8,189 nucleotides of DNA. Origin: an uncultured Moheibacter sp. (GTDB lineage Bacteria > Bacteroidota > Bacteroidia > Flavobacteriales > Weeksellaceae). Below the pieces are notes generated by a model, which saw nothing but the letters and a program-made list of their open reading frames with translations, was not told the DNA's origin and ran no database searches. Of the stretch, positions 1 through 6,454 are shown one piece after another; the stretch's first letter is position 1, and each line of letters opens with the position of its first letter. The position numbers were made by a program, and so were the translations under genes. Location: NCBI GenBank assembly GCA_937875605.1, contig CALLXZ010000337.1, forward strand, positions 1-8,189. Reading direction: 5' to 3'.

Positions 1-21
1 ATTAATTCTCAATTAAATATG

Positions 22-54
22 AAATCCTCGAAGTTTTTCTTCGGGGATTTTTTT
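22..54 (+). terminator. Rho-independent terminator of an upstream gene outside the window
   Basis: A 12-bp stem pairs 22-33 with 39-50 (one G-U pair, G44 with T28) around a TTTTT loop, and a T-run follows at 51-54. Orientation and T-run fit a plus-strand transcript whose gene ends before position 1. It lies just ahead of the LRR gene and so insulates it from upstream transcription. Confidence 0.8.
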
Positions 55-79
55 ATTTTCGCGCAATTAATTAAACATA

Positions 80-1354
80 ATGAAATTACAATTATTTTCT
101 CTTTTTTTATTTTTAGGAGTTTTAGGATTTGCTCAATACACTTATATTCCTGATGATAAATTTGAACAAGAATTAATCTTTTGGGGTCATGATGATGTTT
201 TAGATGGTAAAGTCCTAACAGAAAATATTGAATCTCTTACTTTTTTAAATGTTTCCGGAAGGGGTATTCAAGATTTGACAGGAATCGAAGATTTTAAATC
301 TCTAGAGCATTTCGAATGTGTTTATAATTTATTAACAGAAGTAAACTTGAGTTTGAACACTAAACTGAAGAACTTATATTTAGACAATAACTTGTTTACT
401 TCACTGAGTCTTCCTGAAAATGTAAACTTAGAAGTTTTAAGCTGCTCATTTAATAATTTACAAAATATCGATGTTTCAGAAAACATTAATTTAGTGGAAT
501 TGAATTGTTTTAATAATAATCTTAATTTGATTGATGTTTCAAATAATTTAAATCTAACGAGTTTAAATTGTGCGATGAATAATTTAACTGAACTCGATGT
601 TTCCAATAATTCATTATTAAAAGGTATTGACTTTCACACAAATTTTATAACAGATTTAGACTTCTCTAATAACTTAGAGTTGGAATTCATAACGGGCTAT
701 AGAAACCAAGTTTTAGAACTAGATTTGAGCAAACTTATTTCCTTAAAATCTCTTATTTTTAATGAAAATCGATTGACGAATCTTGATTTAAGCAACAATA
801 ATGAAATGTATGAACTAGCTGTAGTTTTAAATAACCTCCAAACTTTGAAGCTAGGTACAGGAATTCAAGGTATTTATTGCAGAGAAAATAAAATTACAAA
901 TTTAGATTTGCGTCACTGTCCTGAAATAACCATTTTAGATTGTAGAAGCAACGATTTAACACAACTAAACATTCAAAACGGAGCAAATGAAATCATGGTG
1001 TTTTTTGCAGCTGATGGTAATGAAAATTTAAATTGTATTCAAGTAGATAATGCCGCTTGGTCAGAAACAAATTGGTTGAATGTTGATGAATGGTCAACTT
1101 TTAGTGAAAATTGTTTGATGGTAACTAATGAACAAGACTTTTCCTCATTCCAAATCTTCCCAAATCCAACCAAAAACGTTCTAAACTTCTCTCAAGAATT
1201 AAAAGAATTCACCATCTACGATTTATCAGGAAAATTAATTCTAAAAGGAAAAGGAAATCAAATAAATGTTTCCAATTTACCTAACGGAACTTATTTGATG
1301 AAAGGAATTACAACTTCCGGAAAATCAATCAATCAGAAATTCATTAAGAATTAG
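80..1354 (+). CDS. Secreted leucine-rich-repeat protein with T9SS C-terminal sorting domain
   Basis: Predicted cell-surface or secreted LRR protein of 424 aa; its ligand is unknown. Residues 1-18 form a signal peptide with likely cleavage FA/Q19. Residues 20-75 match the N-terminal cap common in flavobacterial LRR proteins (IPDDKFEQELI, then a DLTGIEDF segment). From about 89 to 256 there are eight consecutive 21-residue repeats of the type D-V-S-N-N-x-x-L-x-x-L-x-C-x-x-N-x-L-T-x-L, then a 19-residue degenerate unit (257-275) and a last full repeat (276-296). Residues 319-345 are a C-terminal cap (CIQVDN ... FSENC). Residues about 357-424 are a Por/T9SS type A sorting domain (FQIFPNPTKNVLNF ... 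YDLSGK ... LPNGTYLMKG ... QKFIKN), which directs outer-membrane translocation and is normally removed. The ATG at 80 directly precedes the signal peptide. A near-consensus -7 box (TATTTTCG, 54-61) sits 18 bp upstream of it. Family assignment is firm; the biological role is not. Confidence 0.93.
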   Translation: MKLQLFSLFLFLGVLGFAQYTYIPDDKFEQELIFWGHDDVLDGKVLTENIESLTFLNVSGRGIQDLTGIEDFKSLEHFECVYNLLTEVNLSLNTKLKNLYLDNNLFTSLSLPENVNLEVLSCSFNNLQNIDVSENINLVELNCFNNNLNLIDVSNNLNLTSLNCAMNNLTELDVSNNSLLKGIDFHTNFITDLDFSNNLELEFITGYRNQVLELDLSKLISLKSLIFNENRLTNLDLSNNNEMYELAVVLNNLQTLKLGTGIQGIYCRENKITNLDLRHCPEITILDCRSNDLTQLNIQNGANEIMVFFAADGNENLNCIQVDNAAWSETNWLNVDEWSTFSENCLMVTNEQDFSSFQIFPNPTKNVLNFSQELKEFTIYDLSGKLILKGKGNQINVSNLPNGTYLMKGITTSGKSINQKFIKN

Positions 1355-1362
1355 TCATAAAA

Positions 1363-1390
1363 AAAATCCCGAACTTCAATTCGGGATTTT
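1363..1390. terminator. Bidirectional terminator between LRR gene and fumC
   Basis: A perfect 11-bp stem (1363-1373 with 1380-1390; core ATCCCGAA/TTCGGGAT) encloses a 6-nt loop. It is flanked by A's on the left (from 1359) and T's on the right, so it can end the plus-strand LRR transcript and the minus-strand fumC transcript. It lies between the two converging stop codons. Confidence 0.9.
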
Positions 1391-1420
1391 AATTTTCAAT
1401 TATTTATTATAAATTTTCAA

Positions 1421-2806
1421 TTAAACCATCTCTTCCGGTTTTACCCAGGCATCAAAATCCTCTGGCGAAACATATCCCAAACGAACCGCTTCATCCTTCA
1501 AAGTTGTTCCGTTTTTATGAGCAGTTTGAGCGATTTCAGCCGCTTTATAGTATCCGATTTTAGTGTTCAAAGCTGTTACCAACATTAGAGAACTGTCAAC
1601 CAATTCTTTGATTCTTCTGTGGTTTGGTTCGATGCCTTGTGCACAATGTTCATCAAAAGAAACACAAGCATCACCAATCAATTCAGCACTTTGCAGGAAA
1701 TTATAAGCCATCAATGGTTTAAATACATTCAATTCATAATGACCTTGCGTGCCACCAATCGTGATCGCAACATCATTTCCCATCACCTGTGCTGCTACCA
1801 TCGTCAAAGCCTCACACTGCGTAGGATTTACTTTCCCTGGCATGATGGATGAACCTGGTTCATTTTCAGGAATCAAAATTTCACCAATTCCCGAACGAGG
1901 GCCAGAAGCCATCATTCTTATATCATTTGCAATTTTATTCAACGAAACCGCCAATTGTTTTAAAGCACCATGGCTTTCCACAATCGCATCATGCGCTGCC
2001 AAAGCCTCAAATTTATTTTCAGCCGTGATGAACGGTAATCCAGTAAATTCAGCAATGTATTTCGCAACTACCACGTCATAACCTTTAGGCGTGTTTAATC
2101 CCGTTCCAACCGCAGTTCCGCCCAAAGCCAATTCAGAAAGGTGTTCCAAAGTATTTCTCAAAGCTTTCAATCCATGATTCAATTGAGATACATATCCAGA
2201 GAACTCTTGTCCCAAAGTCAATGGCGTAGCATCCATCAAGTGCGTACGACCGATTTTTACCACATCTTTGAATTCTTCAGATTTTGCTTTCAAAGTATCA
2301 CGCAATTTCTCAACACCTGGAATAGTCTTTTCCACCACCGATTTGTAGCAAGCAATGTGCATTCCGGTCGGATAAGTATCGTTCGAAGATTGTGATTTAT
2401 TTACATCATCATTCGCTTTCAAAACCGGTTCGCCTTCACCGATTTTTCCACCTGCCAAAACTTGTGCGCGGTTAGCAATCACTTCATTTACATTCATGTT
2501 AGATTGTGTTCCTGAGCCGGTTTGCCAGATAACCAAAGGGAATTCAGCATCCAGTTTTCCTTCTAAAATTTCCTCACAAACTTGTGCGATTGCATTTCTT
2601 TTTTCTTCCGGTAAAACACCTAATTCACAGTTAGCGTATGCCGCAGCTTTTTTCAGGTAAGCAAATCCGTAAACCACTTCTTTAGGCATGGAAGCTTCCG
2701 GTCCGATTTTGAAATTATTGCGCGAACGCTCAGTCTGCGCGCCCCAATATTTATCAGCCGGGACTTTTACTTCGCCCATTGTATCTTTTTCGATTCTATA
2801 ATTCAT
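1421..2806 (-). CDS. fumC: Class II fumarate hydratase (fumarase C)
   Basis: Catalyses the reversible hydration of fumarate to L-malate in the TCA cycle; cytoplasmic, and homotetrameric in the family. The 461-aa product is full length (E. coli FumC is 467 aa). Family landmarks are in order: [15 protein letters not shown] at 96-110, SSNDTYPT at 140-147, [15 protein letters not shown] at 186-200 with H189 as the equivalent of the catalytic His, [10 protein letters not shown] at 229-238, and the superfamily signature [15 protein letters not shown] at 318-332, whose S319 corresponds to the catalytic serine on the mobile loop. GTGLN plus the [10 protein letters not shown] form favours fumarase over aspartase or argininosuccinate lyase. 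The ATG at 2806 begins [22 protein letters not shown], the usual N-terminus, with no plausible earlier start. It converges on the LRR gene and shares its terminator. The 5' side carries a hairpin (2853-2883) and a possible -7 box (2908-2915). Confidence 0.98.
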   Translation of the reverse strand: MNYRIEKDTMGEVKVPADKYWGAQTERSRNNFKIGPEASMPKEVVYGFAYLKKAAAYANCELGVLPEEKRNAIAQVCEEILEGKLDAEFPLVIWQTGSGTQSNMNVNEVIANRAQVLAGGKIGEGEPVLKANDDVNKSQSSNDTYPTGMHIACYKSVVEKTIPGVEKLRDTLKAKSEEFKDVVKIGRTHLMDATPLTLGQEFSGYVSQLNHGLKALRNTLEHLSELALGGTAVGTGLNTPKGYDVVVAKYIAEFTGLPFITAENKFEALAAHDAIVESHGALKQLAVSLNKIANDIRMMASGPRSGIGEILIPENEPGSSIMPGKVNPTQCEALTMVAAQVMGNDVAITIGGTQGHYELNVFKPLMAYNFLQSAELIGDACVSFDEHCAQGIEPNHRRIKELVDSSLMLVTALNTKIGYYKAAEIAQTAHKNGTTLKDEAVRLGYVSPEDFDAWVKPEEMV

Positions 2807-2852
2807 GATATTTTTCTGTTTAATTTAAAATTGATTTTATAAAAGAAAAAAC

Positions 2853-2883
2853 AATTCGAATTTCGAACCTCGAAATTTGAATT
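2853..2883. repeat. 14-bp inverted repeat (hairpin) upstream of fumC
   Basis: Positions 2853-2866 pair with 2870-2883 around a 3-nt loop (ACC). All 14 pairs are Watson-Crick except 2858/2878, which is G-U on the plus strand and C-A on the minus strand. The arm contains two copies of the TTCGAA/TCGAA motif. No T-run follows on either strand, so it does not look like an intrinsic terminator. It lies between fumC and its candidate promoter and would fall in the fumC leader if that promoter is used. It could be a regulator site, a leader structure or a dispersed intergenic repeat; the sequence alone does not decide. Confidence 0.7.
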
Positions 2884-2907
2884 TCTAAATTCCTGATTTT
2901 AAAGCAT

Positions 2908-2915
2908 CAAATTTA
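2908..2915 (-). promoter_or_regulatory. Candidate -7 box for fumC
   Basis: On the minus strand this reads TAAATTTG, a full match to the Bacteroidota -7 consensus TAnnTTTG. I find no TTTG -33 element at the expected distance (about 2934-2940), and the box is about 100 bp from the fumC start, so support is limited. If real, the leader is roughly 95 nt and contains the 2853-2883 hairpin. Confidence 0.35.
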
Positions 2916-2963
2916 GTAAACCTAAGATTAATTTTATTTAAAAGTGATAATTTTCAGTTTCGT

Positions 2964-2993
2964 TTTGAAAATGGAATTTATTTTTTACTTTTG
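2964..2993 (+). promoter_or_regulatory. Bacteroidota-type promoter for the small membrane protein
   Basis: TTTG (2964-2967), an 18-bp spacer, then TACTTTTG (2986-2993): both elements of the phylum's primary sigma-factor consensus are exact. Transcription would start near position 3000, leaving a leader of about a dozen bases before ATG 3013. The promoter overlaps the N-terminal part of a longer possible reading frame starting at 2944, which argues against that start. Confidence 0.75.
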
Positions 2994-3012
2994 TCAGGAT
3001 AAATTGATAGTT

Positions 3013-3219
3013 ATGGCACAGTTCTTCGGATTTGTTTTTTTCTTATTTATGGCTTGTTGTGGTTTTTGGGGAATTTTATATTTCGCATCTATCATCCCGT
3101 TTTGGTTAACCGGATGGTTTCGTATGAAAGCCAAAGAAAGAAAAGGAGGACTTCATTTGGAAGTACGTCCGACTTTGCCGGAGCAGGAAGGTGTAACTTT
3201 ATTGTACAGCAAAAGTTAA
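3013..3219 (+). CDS. Small membrane protein of unknown function (68 aa)
   Basis: I do not recognise this gene. The product has a strongly hydrophobic, aromatic-rich N-terminal region (residues 4-36), long enough for one long or two tightly packed membrane spans, with C15-C16 in the middle and a conserved-looking IPFWLTGWFR end. A basic stretch follows (MKAKERKGG, 38-46), which by the positive-inside rule suggests a cytoplasmic tail, then a short soluble end (LEVRPTLPEQEGVTLLYSKS). The frame stays open upstream to an ATG at 2944, but the promoter at 2964-2993 lies inside that extension, so I chose the ATG at 3013, 20 bp after the -7 box. It is a monocistronic unit between a strong promoter and a terminator, which supports it being real. 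It is convergent with the OmpA-family lipoprotein gene. No function is inferred. Confidence 0.8.
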   Translation: MAQFFGFVFFLFMACCGFWGILYFASIIPFWLTGWFRMKAKERKGGLHLEVRPTLPEQEGVTLLYSKS

Positions 3220-3238
3220 TTTAAAATAATTTCAAAAT

Positions 3239-3279
3239 AAAAATCCCGGTCACTTTGAGAATCAGTAACCGGGATTTTT
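3239..3279. terminator. Bidirectional terminator between the small membrane protein gene and the OmpA-family gene
   Basis: A 12-bp stem pairs 3239-3250 with 3268-3279 (core ATCCCGGT/ACCGGGAT), extended inside by ACT/AGT (3252-3254 with 3264-3266) after one mismatch. The right side runs into T's and the left side is A-rich, so it fits both converging transcripts. Confidence 0.88.
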
Positions 3280-3292
3280 TTATGTAGTTTAA

Positions 3293-3949
3293 TTACTTCT
3301 TCGTAATTCTCAAATCTACACGTCTGTTTTGCGCTTTACATTCGTCGCTATCATTTGCCGGACAAACGAAATGTTCAGCACCGTATCCTTCGCTTTCAAT
3401 TCGTGAAGTCTCTACCCCTCCTGCGATGAGTTGATCTGCAACAGATTTTGCACGTTCGGTCGAAACTCGCTTGTTAATAGCCGTATCGCCGGTATTATCC
3501 GTATAACCTCCAACTTTTACACTTGCAGTCGGGAAAGCTTTTAATAATGTAACGATGTTTGCCACTTGTGCTTGGGAATTAGCCGTCAAATCCGACTTTC
3601 CGGTTGTGAAATAAACACGGTCAAGCGTTACCCAACCTTGGGTTTTATCATCGCTCACTTTAAAATTTGCATCGTTTAACATCGTAAAGAATTTGTTTTC
3701 AGTAGATGATTGTCCTACATTCATTTTCGAACCATCTGGCAAAGCAATTTCGATATTGCTTCCGATGTCGTAAATGTAGTTTCCGTCTGCATCCAACTTA
3801 GTGGTCGTAGCAGCTGACGCATTTGCATCAACAGTTGTAGAATCTTTCACCGGTGAAACCGCAATTCCTTCTTTTTTCTCACATTTACAAGCCGTGAAAA
3901 TCAATGATGAACCAATGATTACAGCTAAAACTCCTTTTTGTAATTTCAT
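3293..3949 (-). CDS. OmpA-family peptidoglycan-binding lipoprotein
   Basis: Predicted outer-membrane lipoprotein that tethers the membrane to peptidoglycan. Residues 1-20 are a lipoprotein signal peptide with a lipobox-like IFTAC; C21 is the likely lipidated cysteine. Residues about 22-55 are a Ser/Thr/Ala/Asp-rich linker. Residues about 55-105 are a small region I cannot assign. Residues about 108-216 are an OmpA_C domain: VYFTTGKSDLT, then GYTDNTGD with D151, then STERAKSVADQL with R166, and NRRVDLRI at the end. D151 and R166 are 15 residues apart, as are D271 and R286, the diaminopimelate-binding pair of E. coli OmpA. C196 and C204 flank an insert before the last strand and may form a disulfide. 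There is no beta-barrel, so it is Pal-like in layout, but no tol genes are nearby and I do not call it pal. It is divergent from the LpxD-like gene with a 104-bp gap. Confidence 0.93.
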   Translation of the reverse strand: MKLQKGVLAVIIGSSLIFTACKCEKKEGIAVSPVKDSTTVDANASAATTTKLDADGNYIYDIGSNIEIALPDGSKMNVGQSSTENKFFTMLNDANFKVSDDKTQGWVTLDRVYFTTGKSDLTANSQAQVANIVTLLKAFPTASVKVGGYTDNTGDTAINKRVSTERAKSVADQLIAGGVETSRIESEGYGAEHFVCPANDSDECKAQNRRVDLRITKK

Positions 3950-3988
3950 TTTTTAATAATTTTATAGTTTAAGTTCTTAAATTTTATT

Positions 3989-4018
3989 CGAAGTTAAAAG
4001 AAACATTCCGAAAAGAAA
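3989..4018 (-). promoter_or_regulatory. Weak candidate promoter for the OmpA-family gene
   Basis: On the minus strand the order is TTTC (4015-4018), an 18-bp spacer, then TAACTTCG (3989-3996), each one base off the TTTG / TAnnTTTG consensus. The spacer equals that of the two consensus promoters in this window. The leader would be about 30-35 nt. This is suggestive only. Confidence 0.3.
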
Positions 4019-4022
4019 AAAA

Positions 4023-4030
4023 TATATTTG
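4023..4030 (+). promoter_or_regulatory. Candidate -7 box for the LpxD-like gene
   Basis: TATATTTG matches TAnnTTTG exactly and ends 23 bp before the ATG at 4054, a spacing like that of the other promoters here. No TTTG is seen around 4000, where a -33 element would lie. Confidence 0.5.
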
Positions 4031-4053
4031 CTTTAAATTCAAATTTTATACAA

Positions 4054-4986
4054 ATGAAATTTCCACGAATTCATGCCCTAAAAGAAATTTCCGAAATCAT
4101 CAATTCTAAATATGTAGGAAATGAAGATTTTCCTGTAGAGGGACTCAATGAGATTCATGTCGTGGAGCCGGGCGATATCGTATTTGTAGATCATCCGAAA
4201 TATTATGACAAAGCTTTAAATAGTGCAGCAACGATAGTTTTGATTAATAAAGAAGTGGACTGTCCCGAAGGCAAAGCCTTATTAATTTCTGACGATCCTT
4301 TTCGGGATTTTGTGAAACTCGGGCAATATTTTAATTCTTTTCAGATTTCCCGTCACTTCATCTCTGAAACGGCTCAAATAGGTGAGGGAACATACGTCCA
4401 GCCAGGTGCTTTTGTGGGGCAAAATGTGAAAATCGGGAAGAATTGTTTGATTCATGCAAATGTTTCTATCGGAAATGATTCGGTGATTGGAGACAATGTG
4501 ATCATTCATTCCGGAACGGTTTTAGGCGGAGATGGATTTTATTATAAAAAAAGAGAATCGGGTTTTGATAAATTGAAATCGGTAGGAAATGTGGTCATCG
4601 GAAATGATGTGGAAATCGGAGCAAATTGTACGATTGACCGTGGTGTAACGGCTTCGACTACAATCGGGAACGGAACGAAAATGGACAATTTAATTCAGGT
4701 TGGACATGATACAATCATTGGTGAAAAATGTTTAATCGCTTCTCAGGTGGGAATTGCCGGATGTGTTGTCATAGGAAATGAAGTAACACTTTGGGGACAA
4801 GTAGGTATAAAAAGTGGAATTTCCATAGCTGATAGAGTAGTGGTAATGGCGCAATCAGGAGTAGGGCATGATTTGGAAGAAGGAAAATCCTATTTCGGCT
4901 CGCCTGCAGAAGAAGCGAGAAAAATGTATAAAAAAATGGCTGCCAATCAGATTTTGGTTAATGATTATTTGAATCGGAAATCATAA
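4054..4986 (+). CDS. lpxD: LpxD-type UDP-3-O-acylglucosamine N-acyltransferase
   Basis: Left-handed beta-helix acyltransferase of the LpxD family. LpxD moves a 3-hydroxyacyl chain from acyl-ACP to the 2-amino group of UDP-3-O-acylglucosamine in lipid A synthesis, in the cytoplasm. The 310-aa product has an N-terminal LpxD-like domain (1-100, with DIVFVDHPKYYDKAL at 41-55), hexapeptide repeats from about 105 to 275, a GGDGFYY loop at 158-164, and MDNLIQVGHDTIIG at 210-223, whose H218 aligns with the catalytic His239 of E. coli LpxD. GSPA (282-285) and a helical C-terminus end it. It is about 30 aa shorter than E. coli LpxD (341 aa). No lpxA, lpxC or fabZ is adjacent. Flavobacteria often carry a second, shorter LpxD homologue outside the lpx cluster, and this could be that copy; its exact substrate is therefore uncertain. 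It is divergent from the OmpA-family gene, with lat 97 bp downstream. Confidence 0.88.
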   Translation: MKFPRIHALKEISEIINSKYVGNEDFPVEGLNEIHVVEPGDIVFVDHPKYYDKALNSAATIVLINKEVDCPEGKALLISDDPFRDFVKLGQYFNSFQISRHFISETAQIGEGTYVQPGAFVGQNVKIGKNCLIHANVSIGNDSVIGDNVIIHSGTVLGGDGFYYKKRESGFDKLKSVGNVVIGNDVEIGANCTIDRGVTASTTIGNGTKMDNLIQVGHDTIIGEKCLIASQVGIAGCVVIGNEVTLWGQVGIKSGISIADRVVVMAQSGVGHDLEEGKSYFGSPAEEARKMYKKMAANQILVNDYLNRKS

Positions 4987-5008
4987 AATGAATTTGTTGA
5001 AAGTCTTA

Positions 5009-5028
5009 GGTTGAAAACCAGTCGGTTT
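5009..5028 (+). other. Two mutually exclusive short hairpins after the LpxD-like gene
   Basis: GGTT (5009-5012) can pair with AACC (5016-5019), or AAACC (5015-5019) can pair with GGTTT (5024-5028). The two cannot coexist. Stems are only 4-5 bp and no clean T-run follows (GTGTTTAATTT), so this is at best a weak terminator or attenuator between the LpxD-like gene and lat. Confidence 0.25.
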
Positions 5029-5041
5029 GTGTTTAATTTAC

Positions 5042-5049
5042 TAAATTTG
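5042..5049 (+). promoter_or_regulatory. Candidate -7 box for lat
   Basis: TAAATTTG is an exact TAnnTTTG match 34 bp before the lat ATG. The nearest upstream TTTG (5026-5029) leaves only 12 bp of spacer, too short for a normal -33 element. It suggests that lat can be transcribed independently of the gene before it. Confidence 0.45.
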
Positions 5050-5083
5050 CAATCCGCAATTCAAATAAAAAATTTTAATTTAT

Positions 5084-6382
5084 ATGGAAACACAAACAAT
5101 GAGCGTACACGATAGGTTGGGAAAACATATATTGGCTGATGGATATCCGCTTGTTATGGATATCGAAAAATCCCATGGTTCGTATATCGTAAATGAAAAT
5201 GGAGAAGAATACTTGGATATGTTCAGTATGTTTGCCTCGGCTTCCATCGGTTACAACCATCCGCATTTGGTAAGGAATCTGGAGTTTTTAGGTCGCATGG
5301 CCATTAACAAACCGACGGTTTCAGATGTTTATACCGAAGAATATGCTGACTTTGTTGATACATTTGGACGGGTAGCGATTCCGGAAGAATTATCGTACGC
5401 CTTTTTTGTGGAAGGAGGTGCTTTGGCAGTTGAAAACGCTCTAAAAGCGGCTTTCGATTGGAAAACAAGATTGAATAAATCAAAGGGAATCGATTTGGAA
5501 GCAGGTGGAGTTATCCATTTCCAGCAAGCTTTTCACGGTCGTTCCGGTTATACCTTAACCCTTACCAATACGAAAGATCCAAGAAAATACATGTATTTTC
5601 CGAAATTTGATTGGCCGAGAATTGTTAATCCGAAAATGTATTTCCCTGTAACGGAGGAAAACAATGAAAAAACGATGGAGCAGGAAAAAATTGCGGTAGA
5701 GCAAATTATGTCTGCCATCACAGAAAATCCAAATGAAATTGCTTGTATCATCATCGAAACCATTCAGGCAGAAGGTGGAGATAATTATTTCCGAAATGAA
5801 TTTTTCAAAGAATTGAGAAGAATTTGTGATGAAAATGAAATTCTTTTGATTTTGGATGAAGTTCAAACCGGAATCGGGCTGACCGGAAAAATGTGGGGTT
5901 ACCAGAATTATGACATCACACCGGATATTATTTCTTTCGGAAAGAAAACACAAGTTTGTGGAATCCTTGCCAATAAAGAAAAATTGGATCAAGTTCCTCA
6001 TAATGTATTCCAAGAGTCAAGTCGTATCAATTCGACATTTGGTGGAAATTACATCGATATGCTTCGTTTCAAATTGATTTTAGAAGTAATTGAACAAGAA
6101 AATCTATTGGAAAATGTAAGAGTACAGGGAGAATTTCTGAAAAAAGAATTGGAAAAAATCCAGGAAAAATATTCAAAAGTTACAAACGTACGCGGAATGG
6201 GACTTTTTCTTGCGTTTGATCTTCCTACAGACGAAGACAGAGTGGCTTTTATCAACAAAGCTTTTGAAAATAAATTGATTGTATTGCCTTGTGGAACACA
6301 ATCCGTACGTTTCCGTCCGCATTTGAACGTAACAAGAGAAGATTTAGAAAAAGCAATTGAAATTATTTATAACATTTTATAA
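5084..6382 (+). CDS. lat: L-lysine 6-transaminase (lysine epsilon-aminotransferase)
   Basis: Class III PLP-dependent aminotransferase that moves the epsilon-amino group of L-lysine to 2-oxoglutarate, giving glutamate and 2-aminoadipate 6-semialdehyde (which cyclises to piperideine-6-carboxylate). This is the first step of a lysine breakdown route; cytoplasmic. The 432-aa product is full length. Family-specific landmarks are HDRLGKHILADGYPLVMDIE at 9-28, VEGGALAVENALK at 109-121, HGRSGYTLTLTNTKDPRKYM at 151-170, IIETIQAEGGDNYFR at 223-237, LDEVQTGIGLTGKMWGY at 257-273, and ISFGKKTQVCG at 283-293. By alignment with M. tuberculosis Lat (PLP lysine K300, 29 residues after the Asp of DEVQTG), D258 should contact the PLP ring nitrogen and K287, the first of the two lysines, should form the Schiff base; E230 occupies the place of its substrate-switch glutamate. 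The FGKKTQVCG motif separates it from ornithine and GABA aminotransferases. The ATG at 5084 is the first in frame; M6 is an alternative. No semialdehyde dehydrogenase gene is adjacent. Confidence 0.95.
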   Translation: METQTMSVHDRLGKHILADGYPLVMDIEKSHGSYIVNENGEEYLDMFSMFASASIGYNHPHLVRNLEFLGRMAINKPTVSDVYTEEYADFVDTFGRVAIPEELSYAFFVEGGALAVENALKAAFDWKTRLNKSKGIDLEAGGVIHFQQAFHGRSGYTLTLTNTKDPRKYMYFPKFDWPRIVNPKMYFPVTEENNEKTMEQEKIAVEQIMSAITENPNEIACIIIETIQAEGGDNYFRNEFFKELRRICDENEILLILDEVQTGIGLTGKMWGYQNYDITPDIISFGKKTQVCGILANKEKLDQVPHNVFQESSRINSTFGGNYIDMLRFKLILEVIEQENLLENVRVQGEFLKKELEKIQEKYSKVTNVRGMGLFLAFDLPTDEDRVAFINKAFENKLIVLPCGTQSVRFRPHLNVTREDLEKAIEIIYNIL

Positions 6383-6405
6383 TGTATTTTTAATTTTAGA
6401 GTATA

Positions 6406-6432
6406 AAAAAGTCCCGCAATTCGGGACTTTTT
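6406..6432. terminator. Bidirectional terminator between lat and the first OMP gene
   Basis: A perfect 11-bp stem pairs 6406-6416 with 6422-6432 (core AGTCCCG/CGGGACT) around the loop CAATT. A's precede it and T's follow (TTCTTTT), so it can end the plus-strand lat transcript and the minus-strand OMP transcript. Confidence 0.9.
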
Positions 6433-6454
6433 CTTTTATAATCAATTCCTTATT

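Noticed and set aside
322..606. Minus-strand reading frame inside the LRR gene
   Set aside because: It is antisense to the repeat array, low in complexity, and explained by the repeats of the real gene.
80..1354. The repetitive DNA of the LRR gene as a CRISPR-like or tandem repeat array
   Set aside because: The repeats are protein-level 21-residue units with divergent DNA and an uninterrupted reading frame.
1619..2395. Plus-strand reading frames within fumC
   Set aside because: They are antisense to a fully conserved enzyme, and none shows family features or its own signals.
2853..2883. Reading the hairpin upstream of fumC as a terminator
   Set aside because: There is no T-run on either strand and no gene ends next to it.
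2944..3012. N-terminal extension of the small membrane protein to the ATG at 2944
   Set aside because: The consensus promoter at 2964-2993 lies within it, so that ATG would not be on the transcript.
5026..5049. TTTG at 5026-5029 as the -33 element of the lat promoter
   Set aside because: The spacer to TAAATTTG is 12 bp, against 18 bp in the two clear promoters of this window.
4282..5266. Minus-strand reading frames within the LpxD-like gene and the start of lat
   Set aside because: They are shadows of the real coding frames, without recognisable proteins or promoters.
5548..6258. Minus-strand reading frames within lat
   Set aside because: They are antisense to a complete, motif-rich aminotransferase, and their products look like low-complexity reverse translations.
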